64,000 nucleotides of DNA from NCBI RefSeq assembly GCF_003003005.1, contig NZ_PVTR01000001.1:203108-267107 (forward strand). The letters run 5' to 3'. Position numbers and translations under genes: made by a program. The DNA is from Mongoliibacter ruber (lineage in GTDB: Bacteria; Bacteroidota; Bacteroidia; Cytophagales; Cyclobacteriaceae). Below are positions 53,472-62,726 of this stretch, piece by piece (within the stretch, counting starts at the first letter, position 1; the number at the start of each line of letters is the position of its first letter). The notes beneath the pieces were generated by a model, which made no database searches, was not told the DNA's origin, and saw only the letters and a program-made list of their open reading frames with translations.

Positions 53472-54148
53472 GTTGCTATTCTTTTGGTCTGTCGGATACG
53501 GTCATCAAGGCCATGCGTACCTCCATTGATCCTTCTTGTGAGGGTGTTGATGGTGTCGTTGGACAGATCCGTGCACAGGTGGTAGAGCTTGTTTTTCTCA
53601 AAGAAATAATGAGCAGAGTCGAGCGGATACCTGGTGGATATGAGAGAGGGATTTTTGATGATCTCGGGATCACCGATCCATTTGGCGAAGTCGGATTGGT
53701 TGACCTTGCCCGTGAGTTGGATGGGTCCAAATCCACGGTGCTTCCATCCGTCGCCACTGGCTTCATTGCCATTGCCCATGCGGTTGGCATAGACACGGTT
53801 TGCGATCTTCTGCGGATTGCGGTCGTATGAGCGGGCGAGTTCTATCTCACGGAAGCGGGTAAGGTCTTTGATCTGTTGATCCGTTTTTCCTTCCGTCTCC
53901 TCTTTGGAGAGCTGGACACGGAAATGCCTTGGAAAAACGAGCAGCAATCTTTCCCATGAATAGTTGAGGTTTTCTTCAAATACCCTGAACCCACCGCTTT
54001 CGTGATGACACTGTCCAAGGAAGTGCGCTGCCTCTAATGGATTCAGCTGGAGGTAATGCATGATTGCCCGTGCAGTATCTTCATTGAAGGAATCGGAGCG
54101 GGTTACACCCACTTTTGATTGGATGATATGGAGTGGGTTATAATTCAT
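53450..54148 (-). CDS. GH19 chitinase-like endolysin
   Basis: A glycoside hydrolase 19-type muralytic enzyme, the probable phage endolysin. 232 residues; the catalytic Glu is in FLGQCHHESGGFRVFEENLN near residue 49, and the second signature is GDGWKHRGFGPIQLTGKVN near 137. No signal peptide, so it needs the adjacent holin for export. It overlaps the holin gene by 11 bp. Confidence 0.9.
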   Translation of the reverse strand: MNYNPLHIIQSKVGVTRSDSFNEDTARAIMHYLQLNPLEAAHFLGQCHHESGGFRVFEENLNYSWERLLLVFPRHFRVQLSKEETEGKTDQQIKDLTRFREIELARSYDRNPQKIANRVYANRMGNGNEASGDGWKHRGFGPIQLTGKVNQSDFAKWIGDPEIIKNPSLISTRYPLDSAHYFFEKNKLYHLCTDLSNDTINTLTRRINGGTHGLDDRIRQTKRIATWLNPKT

Positions 54149-54635
54149 CGTCTATTTCAAATTTTTTGCGTTTATCGATCCACTTTAGAAGCTTTCCGAG
54201 CCATTTCCATTTTTTGAATATGTACCACTTGAGTACAATTGACCGGAATTCTACGAGTGAAAACAGAGAGTAGAAAGGCAGGTTGAAGTATCGTATGGCA
54301 TTGAATTCAGAGCCATCGACGATCACTTTGGTGATGACCGAGAAAGAAATGATGATTGATCCGTAAGCGATCATCTTGTCCATAAGCTTTTCTCGGAATA
54401 TTTGCCCTGAAAAGGTATTGGTACGGTAGGCGATGTATGAACCAGAGAGCGTATCAAAGAAGAATATGATCAGAAAGGCCAATGCAAAGTGCCATTCTGA
54501 AAATATGTATTGCTCTACAAATAAGATCAGGCCCTGAAATGTCAAAATATTGACCAGTGATATGATCAACAGCCCTTTAAAATTGTGAGCTGATTCATAG
54601 ATTTTTTCGAAGTAGGTAGTGATGTAATTGAACAT
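54138..54635 (-). CDS. phage holin
   Basis: 165 residues with three or four hydrophobic segments (about 20-38, 48-63, 90-105 and 118-133) and the holin-family segment FFFDTLSGSYIAYRTNTFSG followed by GQIFREKLMDKMIAYGS-like sequence, as in the Bacteroidota/Firmicutes phage holin 4 group. Basic C-terminus. The ATG at 54635 lies 2 bp after the previous stop. Directly followed by the endolysin. Confidence 0.82.
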   Translation of the reverse strand: MFNYITTYFEKIYESAHNFKGLLIISLVNILTFQGLILFVEQYIFSEWHFALAFLIIFFFDTLSGSYIAYRTNTFSGQIFREKLMDKMIAYGSIIISFSVITKVIVDGSEFNAIRYFNLPFYSLFSLVEFRSIVLKWYIFKKWKWLGKLLKWIDKRKKFEIDDEL

Positions 54636-54637
54636 GA

Positions 54638-55615
54638 TTAGAAGAAGGCAACACCCCAATCGGGGTCAGGTCTAGGAATATGGTTCTGTTCGGCTTCGGG
54701 GTCGCCGATGTAGTTGCCGGATTCCTTGAATTCTACAAGTTCATCTGCATTGGTCTGGCAGAACTCTACAAGTTCTCTCAATGCTCCGGCTGCTCTTGTT
54801 TTGTAGTTTTCGGCAATGATCAAGACGACGTCCGTAGGTGCTGATCGCTTGGCTTTGGGTTGTCTCGACACCATGCCATCAATGACCAGTGGTCCATTGT
54901 CGGTTAGTATCAGCAGCGTATCCATAAATCCCACGGCCATGGTTTTGAAGGCAAGGGCTTTGGATGCCAGTTTTCGGGTTTTGATCAGCAAGTCGGATGC
55001 TGGGTTAAGGTCTTTGGTGATCTTGAGGAAAAGCGGTTTACCAATCGCCTCCTTGATGACTTCTTCCTGTTGGTCGCTGAGTACCGGCAGGAGTTTGTTG
55101 AAGAGGATGCGGGAGTGATTGAGATTGACAAACTTTTCAAAAGTGCGCAGGTTGCTAATCAAGGAATCCTGGGCAAGTTTGTAGGTGTCCGTTTCTTCCC
55201 AGATATCTCTCAGCTGAGTAATTTCAGAATTCTCGATGAATTCAAGTGCCGCTTCGACAGCTGACCAGCCTTGCTTTGTACATTCATCTTCCAGCTTGTC
55301 TATCTGCCATTCGAAAGCAGTTTTCATGTTTTCGTTGGTGACAATTCGGATTCCTCCAGAGTCAAACTGTACCTGACCAAAAGGAAGGTATTGGACTAAA
55401 GCCAGGTGTGCCACGGCTTCGGCTAAGATTTCACGAAGCTTAAGAAAATCACCGCTGGCACCTGAAGCAATCACGGCGTCATAGAGCTCTGAAGAGAATA
55501 TCCTTTGGATCACTTCACGCTCTACCAGCCTGATTTTTGGCTTTATGTCGTTGAAATCAAGGGTAACAGATGCGGGGATCTGTTCTCTGAGTTCGGCTAT
55601 GTTATTAATCAGCAT
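54638..55615 (-). CDS. DUF6712-like connector-region protein
   Basis: 325 residues, nearly all helical. The first half (LVEREVIQRIFSSELYDAVI, then LREILAEAVAHLALVQYLPF) and the second half (FEKFVNLNHSRILFNKLLPV, then LLIKTRKLASKALAFKTMAV) follow the same helix pattern, suggesting an internal duplication of a gp6/gp15-like head-tail adaptor. I recall the DUF6712 name for such Bacteroidota phage proteins but could not check. Next to portal, overlapping it by 11 bp. Confidence 0.6.
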   Translation of the reverse strand: MLINNIAELREQIPASVTLDFNDIKPKIRLVEREVIQRIFSSELYDAVIASGASGDFLKLREILAEAVAHLALVQYLPFGQVQFDSGGIRIVTNENMKTAFEWQIDKLEDECTKQGWSAVEAALEFIENSEITQLRDIWEETDTYKLAQDSLISNLRTFEKFVNLNHSRILFNKLLPVLSDQQEEVIKEAIGKPLFLKITKDLNPASDLLIKTRKLASKALAFKTMAVGFMDTLLILTDNGPLVIDGMVSRQPKAKRSAPTDVVLIIAENYKTRAAGALRELVEFCQTNADELVEFKESGNYIGDPEAEQNHIPRPDPDWGVAFF

Positions 55616-56966
55616 GTTGCTCTAGGGTTGTTTCTCGCTGAGAAGGTGAAACTTGGTTGAGGGTCTGGAGGTGGGGCTTATTGGTGTACCAAAGGCATTC
55701 GTGGTCTTCGGTATTCCACTTGTTCCACCATGAAGCGTATTGCCATGGATCGAGTACAATATCTTCGTGTACCTGAGTCAGTGACATGTAGATATTGAGA
55801 GCTTCGCGCTTGTCAGATCCTGAGCGGTTGGAGCCTCCTTTACCGGGTATCATGCCATGCAGGGAAGGATCGATGGAGTTGGCAGAAAGAATCTTCATGA
55901 CACCTTCCGAGGAATCCGCGAGCAAAGCACCGTCTTTCATTTTGTCATCTACTGCAGTGATCTTCCATCCGCCATATTCTTTTCCTGACTGTGTGAAGGT
56001 CTTGAACATGGTATAGACAGACTTGCCATGGTTTTCAGGCTTATGCAGGACATCATTGATGATTTTGAACTCTGCGACAATTGCCTTTTTCTTTTCTTCA
56101 TCCTTCATCGTGCCCCAGTTCTTGTACCTCTCCGACATCCAATAGTCAGGCATTTCGATATGGTATTGGATTCGGGCCATGTTTCTGACTATGGCGGCCT
56201 TGGCCTCCGGAATCATGTTGGTGAAGTCAAGCCATTTTGATTGCTTGACCGCCCACCAGAATGGGTGTTGGTAGTAATTCTTACCTGTGGGGTAGTTGAC
56301 TGGATAGATATACCTAAGTGCACCGCCTTCCTGCTCTTTCAATTCCTCCGGAAAAGAGTTCAAGGTGTCGATGACTTCGAGTTTGGTTAATTTCTCGTCC
56401 TTTTCGGTGTTTCTCCACTCTTCCCAGTCGGGATGGATAAAGGCGTGGGTGAGGTCACCCGCTGAATTTCTTCTTTTATATCTGCAATTCTTGGCTTCGG
56501 CAGCTGCTATTCTGGTGATCTTCTCCCTGTCTTCGCTGATGATGATCTGGGCAAAGACATTGTTCAGGTCATAGAAGTCAACTGAAGCCTGCGCGAGGTA
56601 GTGACGGTTTCGGAATTTGAACTGGTCAATTTCGAAGACCATTTCTTTGAATTTGGGATCATCCCTGAGGTCTTTTTTAGTATGTCGATCTCTCAGGATG
56701 TAGTTGAGTCCACCTGCATAGAGTGCACGAGCTCTCCAATCAAGGGCAGAGACGAGATCTGGATTTCCTTCCTTTGCGTTTCGGGCTTGAATGGGGAAGT
56801 CATTGTTTTCACCCCATTCGGCGATGATCTGGGATTCCATTTCCTCTCCATCAGAAGGTTTTTTCTTGACAGGCTTCGTATGGTTGATACCGGGAGACGA
56901 AAATAGTACAGGCCCTCCTTCGAAGTAGGTTATTGAAGCGTCCTGATTGATGTTAGGCTCTACCAT
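55605..56966 (-). CDS. phage portal protein
   Basis: 453 residues with the layout of Bacteroidota phage portal proteins: EWGENNDFPIQARNAKEGN near 50, ALDWRARALYAGGLNYIL near 73, long helices with AKAAIVRNMARIQYHIEMPD, and a closing part with NIYMSLTQVHEDIVLDPW. Forms the DNA-entry dodecamer in the capsid vertex. Downstream of terminase in the packaging unit, though no capsid gene follows it. Confidence 0.78.
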   Translation of the reverse strand: MVEPNINQDASITYFEGGPVLFSSPGINHTKPVKKKPSDGEEMESQIIAEWGENNDFPIQARNAKEGNPDLVSALDWRARALYAGGLNYILRDRHTKKDLRDDPKFKEMVFEIDQFKFRNRHYLAQASVDFYDLNNVFAQIIISEDREKITRIAAAEAKNCRYKRRNSAGDLTHAFIHPDWEEWRNTEKDEKLTKLEVIDTLNSFPEELKEQEGGALRYIYPVNYPTGKNYYQHPFWWAVKQSKWLDFTNMIPEAKAAIVRNMARIQYHIEMPDYWMSERYKNWGTMKDEEKKKAIVAEFKIINDVLHKPENHGKSVYTMFKTFTQSGKEYGGWKITAVDDKMKDGALLADSSEGVMKILSANSIDPSLHGMIPGKGGSNRSGSDKREALNIYMSLTQVHEDIVLDPWQYASWWNKWNTEDHECLWYTNKPHLQTLNQVSPSQRETTLEQHAD

Positions 56967-57295
56967 ATTATGTTGTGTCCGTTGAATTTTTTGATCAATC
57001 TGATATGGACCTTGGTAATACTGCCATCTGGTGACTGTACATTTCTGGTGGAATTGGCATAGTGGGAAGGTTTTTTACTTCCGCCGAAACCATCCACTCT
57101 TCTCATGTGAAGAGGAAGAGCTTTGTTGTGCTTGGAAAGGATTGCACCATCTATCTCAATGAATTTTCCTCCGGTATCTTTTCTGCGGTTGGCAGTGAAG
57201 AAACCTATCGAAAATGGAATGGCTTCACCTTTATGGTTGAGCCTGTCCATCAGCTTCAGAGCATTACGCAATTCGATAGTTTTGTCCCATATCAT
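56960..57295 (-). CDS. small phage protein upstream of portal
   Basis: 111 residues: IELRNALKLMDRLNHKGEAI, FSIGFFTANRRKDTGGKFIE and a basic end. Looks like a conserved small packaging-region protein; family not recognised. Overlaps the portal start by 7 bp. Confidence 0.6.
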   Translation of the reverse strand: MIWDKTIELRNALKLMDRLNHKGEAIPFSIGFFTANRRKDTGGKFIEIDGAILSKHNKALPLHMRRVDGFGGSKKPSHYANSTRNVQSPDGSITKVHIRLIKKFNGHNIIW

Positions 57296-57647
57296 GCCTT
57301 CAATATGGCAGTTGGGTATAAATGAGCGTAGGACAAAAAATATTTTGCTCTTTTAGTTGACAAAAACAAGAGAGATAGCCAAAAAGGAAGCTCTTATTGA
57401 GCAATACACTTTGGGAAGGAGTAGTTTTTCCTTTGATATAGGGGTTTTTGACACACCTAAATTCAACTTTATATTTATAAACCTCTCTTAATCATCGGAT
57501 TGGGCTTTTTTACAAAAAAGTCCAATCCGATGGCCCGCGCCGCGGTAACTACGCACCCTGTCCGCAAAGTGCAATTGCAACGGCGCACCGCACCCGTATG
57601 TGACAAGCACATTTAGTTTAAACTATGAAATTCAGAGATTTATTTTT
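57296..57647. other. non-coding gap with a 19-bp hairpin and a GC-rich island
   Basis: 352 bp between the large terminase and portal region. A 19-bp inverted repeat with one mismatch (57493-57511 and 57514-57532, CATCGGATTGG at the base and T6/A6 at the tip) could terminate on both strands. Next to it, 57533-57625 is much richer in GC than the surroundings (GGCCCGCGCCGCGG start), with short repeats such as TGCAATTGCA. It could be a packaging site or a leftover of inserted DNA. Confidence 0.65.
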
Positions 57648-59270
57648 TTACATTGTTACAGCTAACATTGTGGAAGTTCCTTGTGATAGCTTAGGCTTAT
57701 AGACTCCCCATATTAGTGTATCGCATGCCTCTCCCCCATGGGTAGCGAACTCAGGAGGTACAGACTTTTTAATTTCAGATGTTTTATCCTTCTCAAAGTT
57801 CCCATACTTATCTTTTTTGGTTTTAGTAGCATGCATTGAAACCATTAGCTCTTGGTTATTAGCCACATTAAACCTAAAGGGCTTTAAACCTTCATCACCC
57901 CCTAAAACCCATTCCCAGATTTTGTATCGCGCGCGATGGTTCGAGGCCTTCCCTATCCAAATGGCATTGACATTCCATCCTTTATCAGATAGCTTATTCA
58001 CCCATTCATCATAGAAGGATATCTCACTGATGGCATTCTCGCCTATTGCAGTATGGTCGTAATAAAAGTTAATTGTATTGTTGTACCTTTTCTTGTCTGC
58101 GTAATATTTATCAAATTTATTCACCAAGTGTTTGATCTTCTTTGGTTTCAATACAAACATGGACTTAAGGATATCATAACTCTCTTCCTTCTCCTGCCCT
58201 ATTACCATCCAGTTGATGGCAGAGTTGTAATCACATGCAATATCTATTGGCGCCTCAAGGATGATATCACCATCCCATCGGCTGTCGGTATCCCTCACCT
58301 TGTTATCTAAGGAATCTATAAAGTCAATGTTGGGTGCATAGTAGCCGTGCTTATCCTCACTGAGCAAATAATAGAAATCATTCTCACCCTTGCTCTGCTT
58401 CTTATTGAGGACAGACAAGGCAAACTCATAAGGAGTCAAAGTCTTTTTATAATTCTCAATTACATTGATACCCAGTGCATGCACATTATCAATGGTGCTG
58501 GCACGGCTTACAAAGTTAAGGCCACGCCTTAACTCATTCATATTGTCTAGATACCTGTCGATTTGTCTAGCAATCTCCTTCTGCCGCCTCTTGCTCTTTG
58601 TTTTGTTAAGCTCTTCCGATAATTGCGATAGTTCATATTGAATACCTAGTATAACTGATGTAGTCTCTGGATCGTGGTCTTTTTCCAATTCAAAAACCCA
58701 ATCACCTGGCATTTCTGGTCTTGGTTGATCTGTAGTGATCAATAAAGACTCACAGCAGGACAGATGTCCATATAATGCCGCCTGTCCCCTAAGCGTAAGT
58801 AAAACCTCTTTGAATTTTTCTCTTGGGAAGAACTTCACTTCATCCGCATAGATATAAGCAAGTGAAGCACCATTGGCAATGTGTATACGGTCTATGGATA
58901 TCAGTAATTGAGCAGAACCATTAAACCATTTAATGATATGCTGATTGGTATCAGGCTGTCTGTATGCTTTAGGAATATTCAGGTGTTCAGGCGGTGCCTT
59001 TCTAATCCAATAGTGAACATTCTCCTTATAACCCATTCTTTCCCAACCAATCTTTAGGGCAGGAATTATCATATTCAAAAGCTTGTCATAGGTAATTGAA
59101 ACAATACCACCTAGTGATCCTGGCATATCCATCGCATTTCGGACTATGAACTCTGATCCGGGACCTTCAGTCTTTCCGGTACCACGTCCCCAAATGCATG
59201 TTCCAATCTGAGGCCTGACGAGAGAATATTCCAGCTGTGGAATGTTATAGTGAATCTTAGTCTTCGTCAT
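57648..59270 (-). CDS. terL: phage terminase large subunit
   Basis: The packaging motor and nuclease. 540 residues: Walker A WGRGTGKTEG at 27-36, Walker B/DE-box LAYIYADEVKFF with D143-E144, the coupling SLLITTDQPRPEMPG near 175, then an RNase H-like nuclease with PIDIACDYNSAINWMVIG near 347, INFYYDHTAIGENA and THGGEACDTLIWG at the end. The start overlaps the small-subunit stop by 14 bp. Confidence 0.92.
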   Translation of the reverse strand: MTKTKIHYNIPQLEYSLVRPQIGTCIWGRGTGKTEGPGSEFIVRNAMDMPGSLGGIVSITYDKLLNMIIPALKIGWERMGYKENVHYWIRKAPPEHLNIPKAYRQPDTNQHIIKWFNGSAQLLISIDRIHIANGASLAYIYADEVKFFPREKFKEVLLTLRGQAALYGHLSCCESLLITTDQPRPEMPGDWVFELEKDHDPETTSVILGIQYELSQLSEELNKTKSKRRQKEIARQIDRYLDNMNELRRGLNFVSRASTIDNVHALGINVIENYKKTLTPYEFALSVLNKKQSKGENDFYYLLSEDKHGYYAPNIDFIDSLDNKVRDTDSRWDGDIILEAPIDIACDYNSAINWMVIGQEKEESYDILKSMFVLKPKKIKHLVNKFDKYYADKKRYNNTINFYYDHTAIGENAISEISFYDEWVNKLSDKGWNVNAIWIGKASNHRARYKIWEWVLGGDEGLKPFRFNVANNQELMVSMHATKTKKDKYGNFEKDKTSEIKKSVPPEFATHGGEACDTLIWGVYKPKLSQGTSTMLAVTM

Positions 59271-59898
59271 CGTCCTCGGTATCTAATACAATTGCATCCT
59301 CAATCTCATCACTCCTTTTTTCCTCCAATAGCTTTTTAATCCTAGCGTCAAGCGAAGCTTGAGGGGGAAGTTTGGTTTTTAATTCTTCAGGAAAGAAACC
59401 TACAACAAATGGAGGAATGACGATTCTACGGTACAATTCATCTTCATTTGTGCCCATAAATTCTTTGATGGCTTCCTTGTATTCCTTCAGAAGTGCAGCA
59501 TACGATCGAAAATCTCCAGAGTCTTTTGCGAGATTTATGCCTTCTAAAATCTTATTGATATAGATATCTACATGATATGGCCTATTGAAATGGGTAATAT
59601 CACCGAAAGCATCTTGAGCCCCCTTGTATAGCCTATTTGCAGTTGAAAAGGAAATACCATAAATCTCCTGAAGTATAGGAATCACTTTCTTTGCACCACC
59701 ATACTTGGAGATCAATTCAGATGCTCTTTTAAGCCTGTTCAATTTCTCCTCAAGTGCTGGAGTCAGTTTTGAATTTGGGTATTTACCTTGGAGGTGCAGA
59801 ACGATCTTTTCCTCATCAGTCCTGAGACTGAGTTCTTTTTCTTTTCGCTCAGGATATCTGTCCTGCAACACATTATTATTTTCAGTATTAGCTGCCAT
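59257..59898 (-). CDS. putative terminase small subunit
   Basis: 213 residues. A central HTH-like part (ELISKYGGAKKVIPILQEIY then GISFSTANRLYKGAQDAF) resembles DNA-binding terminase small subunits, and the gene is translationally coupled to terL. The acidic tail (VLDTEDDDED) is typical of such proteins. Recognition of the pac/cos site is the expected role. Confidence 0.72.
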   Translation of the reverse strand: MAANTENNNVLQDRYPERKEKELSLRTDEEKIVLHLQGKYPNSKLTPALEEKLNRLKRASELISKYGGAKKVIPILQEIYGISFSTANRLYKGAQDAFGDITHFNRPYHVDIYINKILEGINLAKDSGDFRSYAALLKEYKEAIKEFMGTNEDELYRRIVIPPFVVGFFPEELKTKLPPQASLDARIKKLLEEKRSDEIEDAIVLDTEDDDED

Positions 59899-60167
59899 CA
59901 GTATTCTTTTCTTTTATCAGCTTCTATTATTTTGATTGCAAGTGTTTGGGCTGGAGAAGATCCGGCCAATGCCTGTTCAAATACAGCTGCTCTGGTATCT
60001 GCTTCTGATTTGAGCTTGTACTTGCGAATGGCTCTTTTCATATCAGAAGTCAATTCCTTGACTTCAAGAATCTCCATGATCTCTTCTTCGGAGAAGAAAG
60101 TACTTGCCAGTTTTTGAATTTCGAGTTCTGTTTTCTCATCCAGCACGGAATACCTCCTTTCCATCAA
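59898..60167 (-). CDS. small helical phage protein
   Basis: 89 residues: helices with IQKLASTFFSEEEIMEILEV and RAAVFEQALAGSSPAQTLAI. It has the look of a small DNA-binding or terminase-associated protein (resting on its place before the small terminase). Starts at 60167 or the next ATG at 60164, overlapping the previous gene by 32 bp. Confidence 0.55.
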   Translation of the reverse strand: MMERRYSVLDEKTELEIQKLASTFFSEEEIMEILEVKELTSDMKRAIRKYKLKSEADTRAAVFEQALAGSSPAQTLAIKIIEADKRKEY

Positions 60168-60729
60168 TCACACCATCAATCCAATTCTTATGAAATTCAG
60201 CGGAAGCCAGATCAGTGAAAATCACTCCTGCTTCAATCCTTGGATTTTTTGAAAAATTTGAAGTGGTCACTACTGCTATGTTCCAATTATCATTTTGGAT
60301 CACCAGCACCTTTGCATGGCACTTGGTAAGCTTAATCCGGGTAATCAGATTGGAAGCAAGTTGGAAAGCCTCTGGCTTTCGCTTTTCAATCCTATAGTCC
60401 AACACAGCATTCAATTCAGTAATCAATCCTTCCTTGATCATGCCGAGTAATGCCCGCATGGGCAACTCGGTAATGGTCCAGGTAGTGAGCCAAATCTTGG
60501 CAGGTCCTGTCCTGATCAAAAGGTAATTCAACATCTGATGCATTGACCACTGCCCCCCTGTGCAGAACTGGTATATCATATCATGTTCAACTTCACCGAT
60601 TGTCTGTTCCAGCTGTTTAAGTGATTTCCCAATCACCATTTGAGATTTGACACTCATCTTAAGTCCGGAAGGACTGAGGTAATTGCTGATTTTCTTGGTA
60701 CCGATTTCATTTACATCAAAAAGACTCAT
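60136..60729 (-). CDS. PLD-like domain protein
   Basis: 197 residues. A phospholipase-D-like half-site: HAKVLVIQNDNWNIAVVT followed by TSNFSKNPRIEAG, matching HxK...(S/T)xN of HKD proteins, but the Asp after HxK is displaced. Such single-HKD proteins dimerise and act as nucleases or phosphodiesterases. It precedes the terminase genes and overlaps the kinase gene by 4 bp. The activity is inferred. Confidence 0.65.
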   Translation of the reverse strand: MSLFDVNEIGTKKISNYLSPSGLKMSVKSQMVIGKSLKQLEQTIGEVEHDMIYQFCTGGQWSMHQMLNYLLIRTGPAKIWLTTWTITELPMRALLGMIKEGLITELNAVLDYRIEKRKPEAFQLASNLITRIKLTKCHAKVLVIQNDNWNIAVVTTSNFSKNPRIEAGVIFTDLASAEFHKNWIDGVIDGKEVFRAG

Positions 60730-61988
60730 CCTTTGACCCTCCTTTCCAATTCGGCCATTTCAGATTCCCACTCGGGAATCTTGGTATCACTCAATATTCC
60801 TTTTTTGGCTTTTGATATGTAAGTCCTGATTGTTCTGATCCTTGTGGCCATCTGCTCTACTGTCATCTGATCAGGGCCAGCCAAATCATAGTTTGGCAAC
60901 TGGCCGTGCTTCTGTAAAAAATCTTTTTGCGCCCAGACCTTCTCTACATCATCCATGAGGTCAAGGATTTTGAAAGCCAGATTCTTGCAATCTTCTGGAG
61001 ATTTTTCAGGATCCAGTAAGGTGAAGTAGTGATAAGCCTCTTTATAGACAGGCTTCCATTCAGTATCCAATTTTAATTCTTCCGGGCTTGATGAGGCCTC
61101 CTCTACTATTTTGGGTGCTTTCGCCTGCTCAACTTTTGTTTCAAGATCAGCGACCAAATCTTCATAATGCTCATCCAATGCAGCCGTGATTTCTTGGATT
61201 CTATCCTCTAAATCTTCCTCAGCTGGTGTACTTAACTTACGAGGTGGTGTACTAAGAGAAGGAACTGGTGCACTTACAGGGACAGGGACTTCTTCCTGCA
61301 GAAGGTTTTGAAGCTCTCTTTTGAGCTTCATCACATTGAAAGCATCCGAGGATGAGGACAGCATTTCTTTTAAAAAGAATTTTCCTTCCACATGAGCCTT
61401 GAACCATTCAAGAGCCTTATCATAATTGAATTCTTTGAGTAATTTCTTGACATCATCTTTGCCGGGATCACCAAAATATCTGGACTTAAAGATTGTTAGC
61501 ATCTGCTCTACCGAATACATCTCAGAATCGAGTATCAAATCAGGTTTGATCCAATTGGCTTTGGCTTCAAACCATTCAACCATTTCGGCATCTGTTTTTT
61601 GATTCTTGAACTGAGGTATGATGTGTGCCCTGCCAGATGCTTTTCTTTTGAGGTGGCGATCAAGGCAAGTTTTAGCATTGCACTGGATTTTGACGGTAAA
61701 TACTTCCTGCTTTTCCCTGAGAAATGCGCTGTATTTTTCCCTAAAAAATCTAGTGGCTCCAGTAGCTTCATAGATAATATTATTGGCAGCACTTAGCGCA
61801 TTGGCTGTTTGATTTGCTACCTCTTTTTCAAAATCAAAGTTGTTTTGTTCGAGGTATTGATCTTTAAGCTTTCTGCGAAAATCATCCAGACAGATATACT
61901 CAAACTTTGAAAGTACTTCTTTGAGCTTTTTTGAAAAAGTGGATTTGCCACTCCCCATATTGCCATAGACCACAATTATTTTCTTCAT
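60726..61988 (-). CDS. P-loop kinase (zeta-toxin-like) with a phage C-terminal region
   Basis: 420 residues. N-terminal P-loop kinase domain: Walker A VVYGNMGSGKSTFSKKL near residue 5-20, CLDDFRRKL and NIIYEATGATRFFREKY, resembling zeta toxin / polynucleotide-kinase-like enzymes. A Pro/Ser-rich linker (about 235-265) and a helical C-terminal domain of unknown kind follow. The ATG at 61988 was chosen over a TTG at 62006. Possible roles are nucleic-acid end repair or a toxin; no antitoxin is seen. Confidence 0.68.
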   Translation of the reverse strand: MKKIIVVYGNMGSGKSTFSKKLKEVLSKFEYICLDDFRRKLKDQYLEQNNFDFEKEVANQTANALSAANNIIYEATGATRFFREKYSAFLREKQEVFTVKIQCNAKTCLDRHLKRKASGRAHIIPQFKNQKTDAEMVEWFEAKANWIKPDLILDSEMYSVEQMLTIFKSRYFGDPGKDDVKKLLKEFNYDKALEWFKAHVEGKFFLKEMLSSSSDAFNVMKLKRELQNLLQEEVPVPVSAPVPSLSTPPRKLSTPAEEDLEDRIQEITAALDEHYEDLVADLETKVEQAKAPKIVEEASSSPEELKLDTEWKPVYKEAYHYFTLLDPEKSPEDCKNLAFKILDLMDDVEKVWAQKDFLQKHGQLPNYDLAGPDQMTVEQMATRIRTIRTYISKAKKGILSDTKIPEWESEMAELERRVKG

Positions 61989-62050
61989 GCTGTCAAGATA
62001 TTGCAATGCAATTGCAAAGGGTTGGACACAAAAAAAGGGGATTGCTCCCC

Positions 62051-62488
62051 TTAGAATTCCACCTTTTGAGTTTTCAGCACATCGATATATGCAATCGCCT
62101 TATACTGGTCCAATAGCTTGTTCAGACCATTGATTTCATTCTGAAGTTTCTCTATGGCAGCAAAAGCAGTTACCAACCTTTCTACTCTGTTTTCAGATTC
62201 ATGAATATGCTTCCAGTACCGGTTGATGGTTTTGGAAAATTCATGAACGTGGAGAAAAGGAATTACAGATCCTACCAGTTGCATTCTGAAAATCTGTGAC
62301 CTCCAAAGCCCATCAAGCAGGAAAAACATCTTGTCCGCTTCGTCCTGTGTATGGCAGGTGATCAGAAAGCAGTTTGGACATTCTGTCTTCATGGGCCGTC
62401 CTGCATTGTAGCCTTTGGAGAGGGCAAAGAGATGGGGCTTTGATGGTTGAAATCCCGGAGTGTGTGTTTTGATGACATAATTGATCAT
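62051..62488 (-). CDS. hypothetical phage protein with a CxxC motif
   Basis: 145 residues: INYVIKTHTPGFQPSKPHLF start, GRPMKTECPNCFLITCHTQD with a Cys cluster near residue 37, and a coiled-coil end (IEKLQNEINGLNKLLDQYKA). The type is recurrent in Bacteroidota mobile DNA as I recall (possibly DUF6943), function unknown. Confidence 0.6.
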   Translation of the reverse strand: MINYVIKTHTPGFQPSKPHLFALSKGYNAGRPMKTECPNCFLITCHTQDEADKMFFLLDGLWRSQIFRMQLVGSVIPFLHVHEFSKTINRYWKHIHESENRVERLVTAFAAIEKLQNEINGLNKLLDQYKAIAYIDVLKTQKVEF

Positions 62489-62700
62489 GATTAGGAATGC
62501 AGTTTTTATTCTCCCGCAGCGAGATTAAGATTTGCAATCCCTACAGCTTCAATCATCCACTAAAGGCAAGGTGGAGCGGAATAAAACCTCTCCTTTGCTC
62601 TCTCCTATTTATGCTGCAATACCTTGAGGCATGTCTTGTTTACTTCAGACCTGTGTGGATGGTGAAGCTAAATTTGGCAAGTCTTAATAAGTGCACGACC

Positions 62701-62723
62701 AAAAAAAAAGCCCCTGAGGGCCT
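62701..62723 (-). terminator. rho-independent terminator
   Basis: GCCC/GGGC stem with the tail TTTTTTTTT on the minus strand, 4 bp after the stop of the 86-residue gene. Confidence 0.75.
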
Positions 62724-62726
62724 TTC

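Noticed and set aside
54816..55118. 100-residue plus-strand frame in the connector gene
   Set aside because: Ser/Leu-rich antisense shadow with no context.
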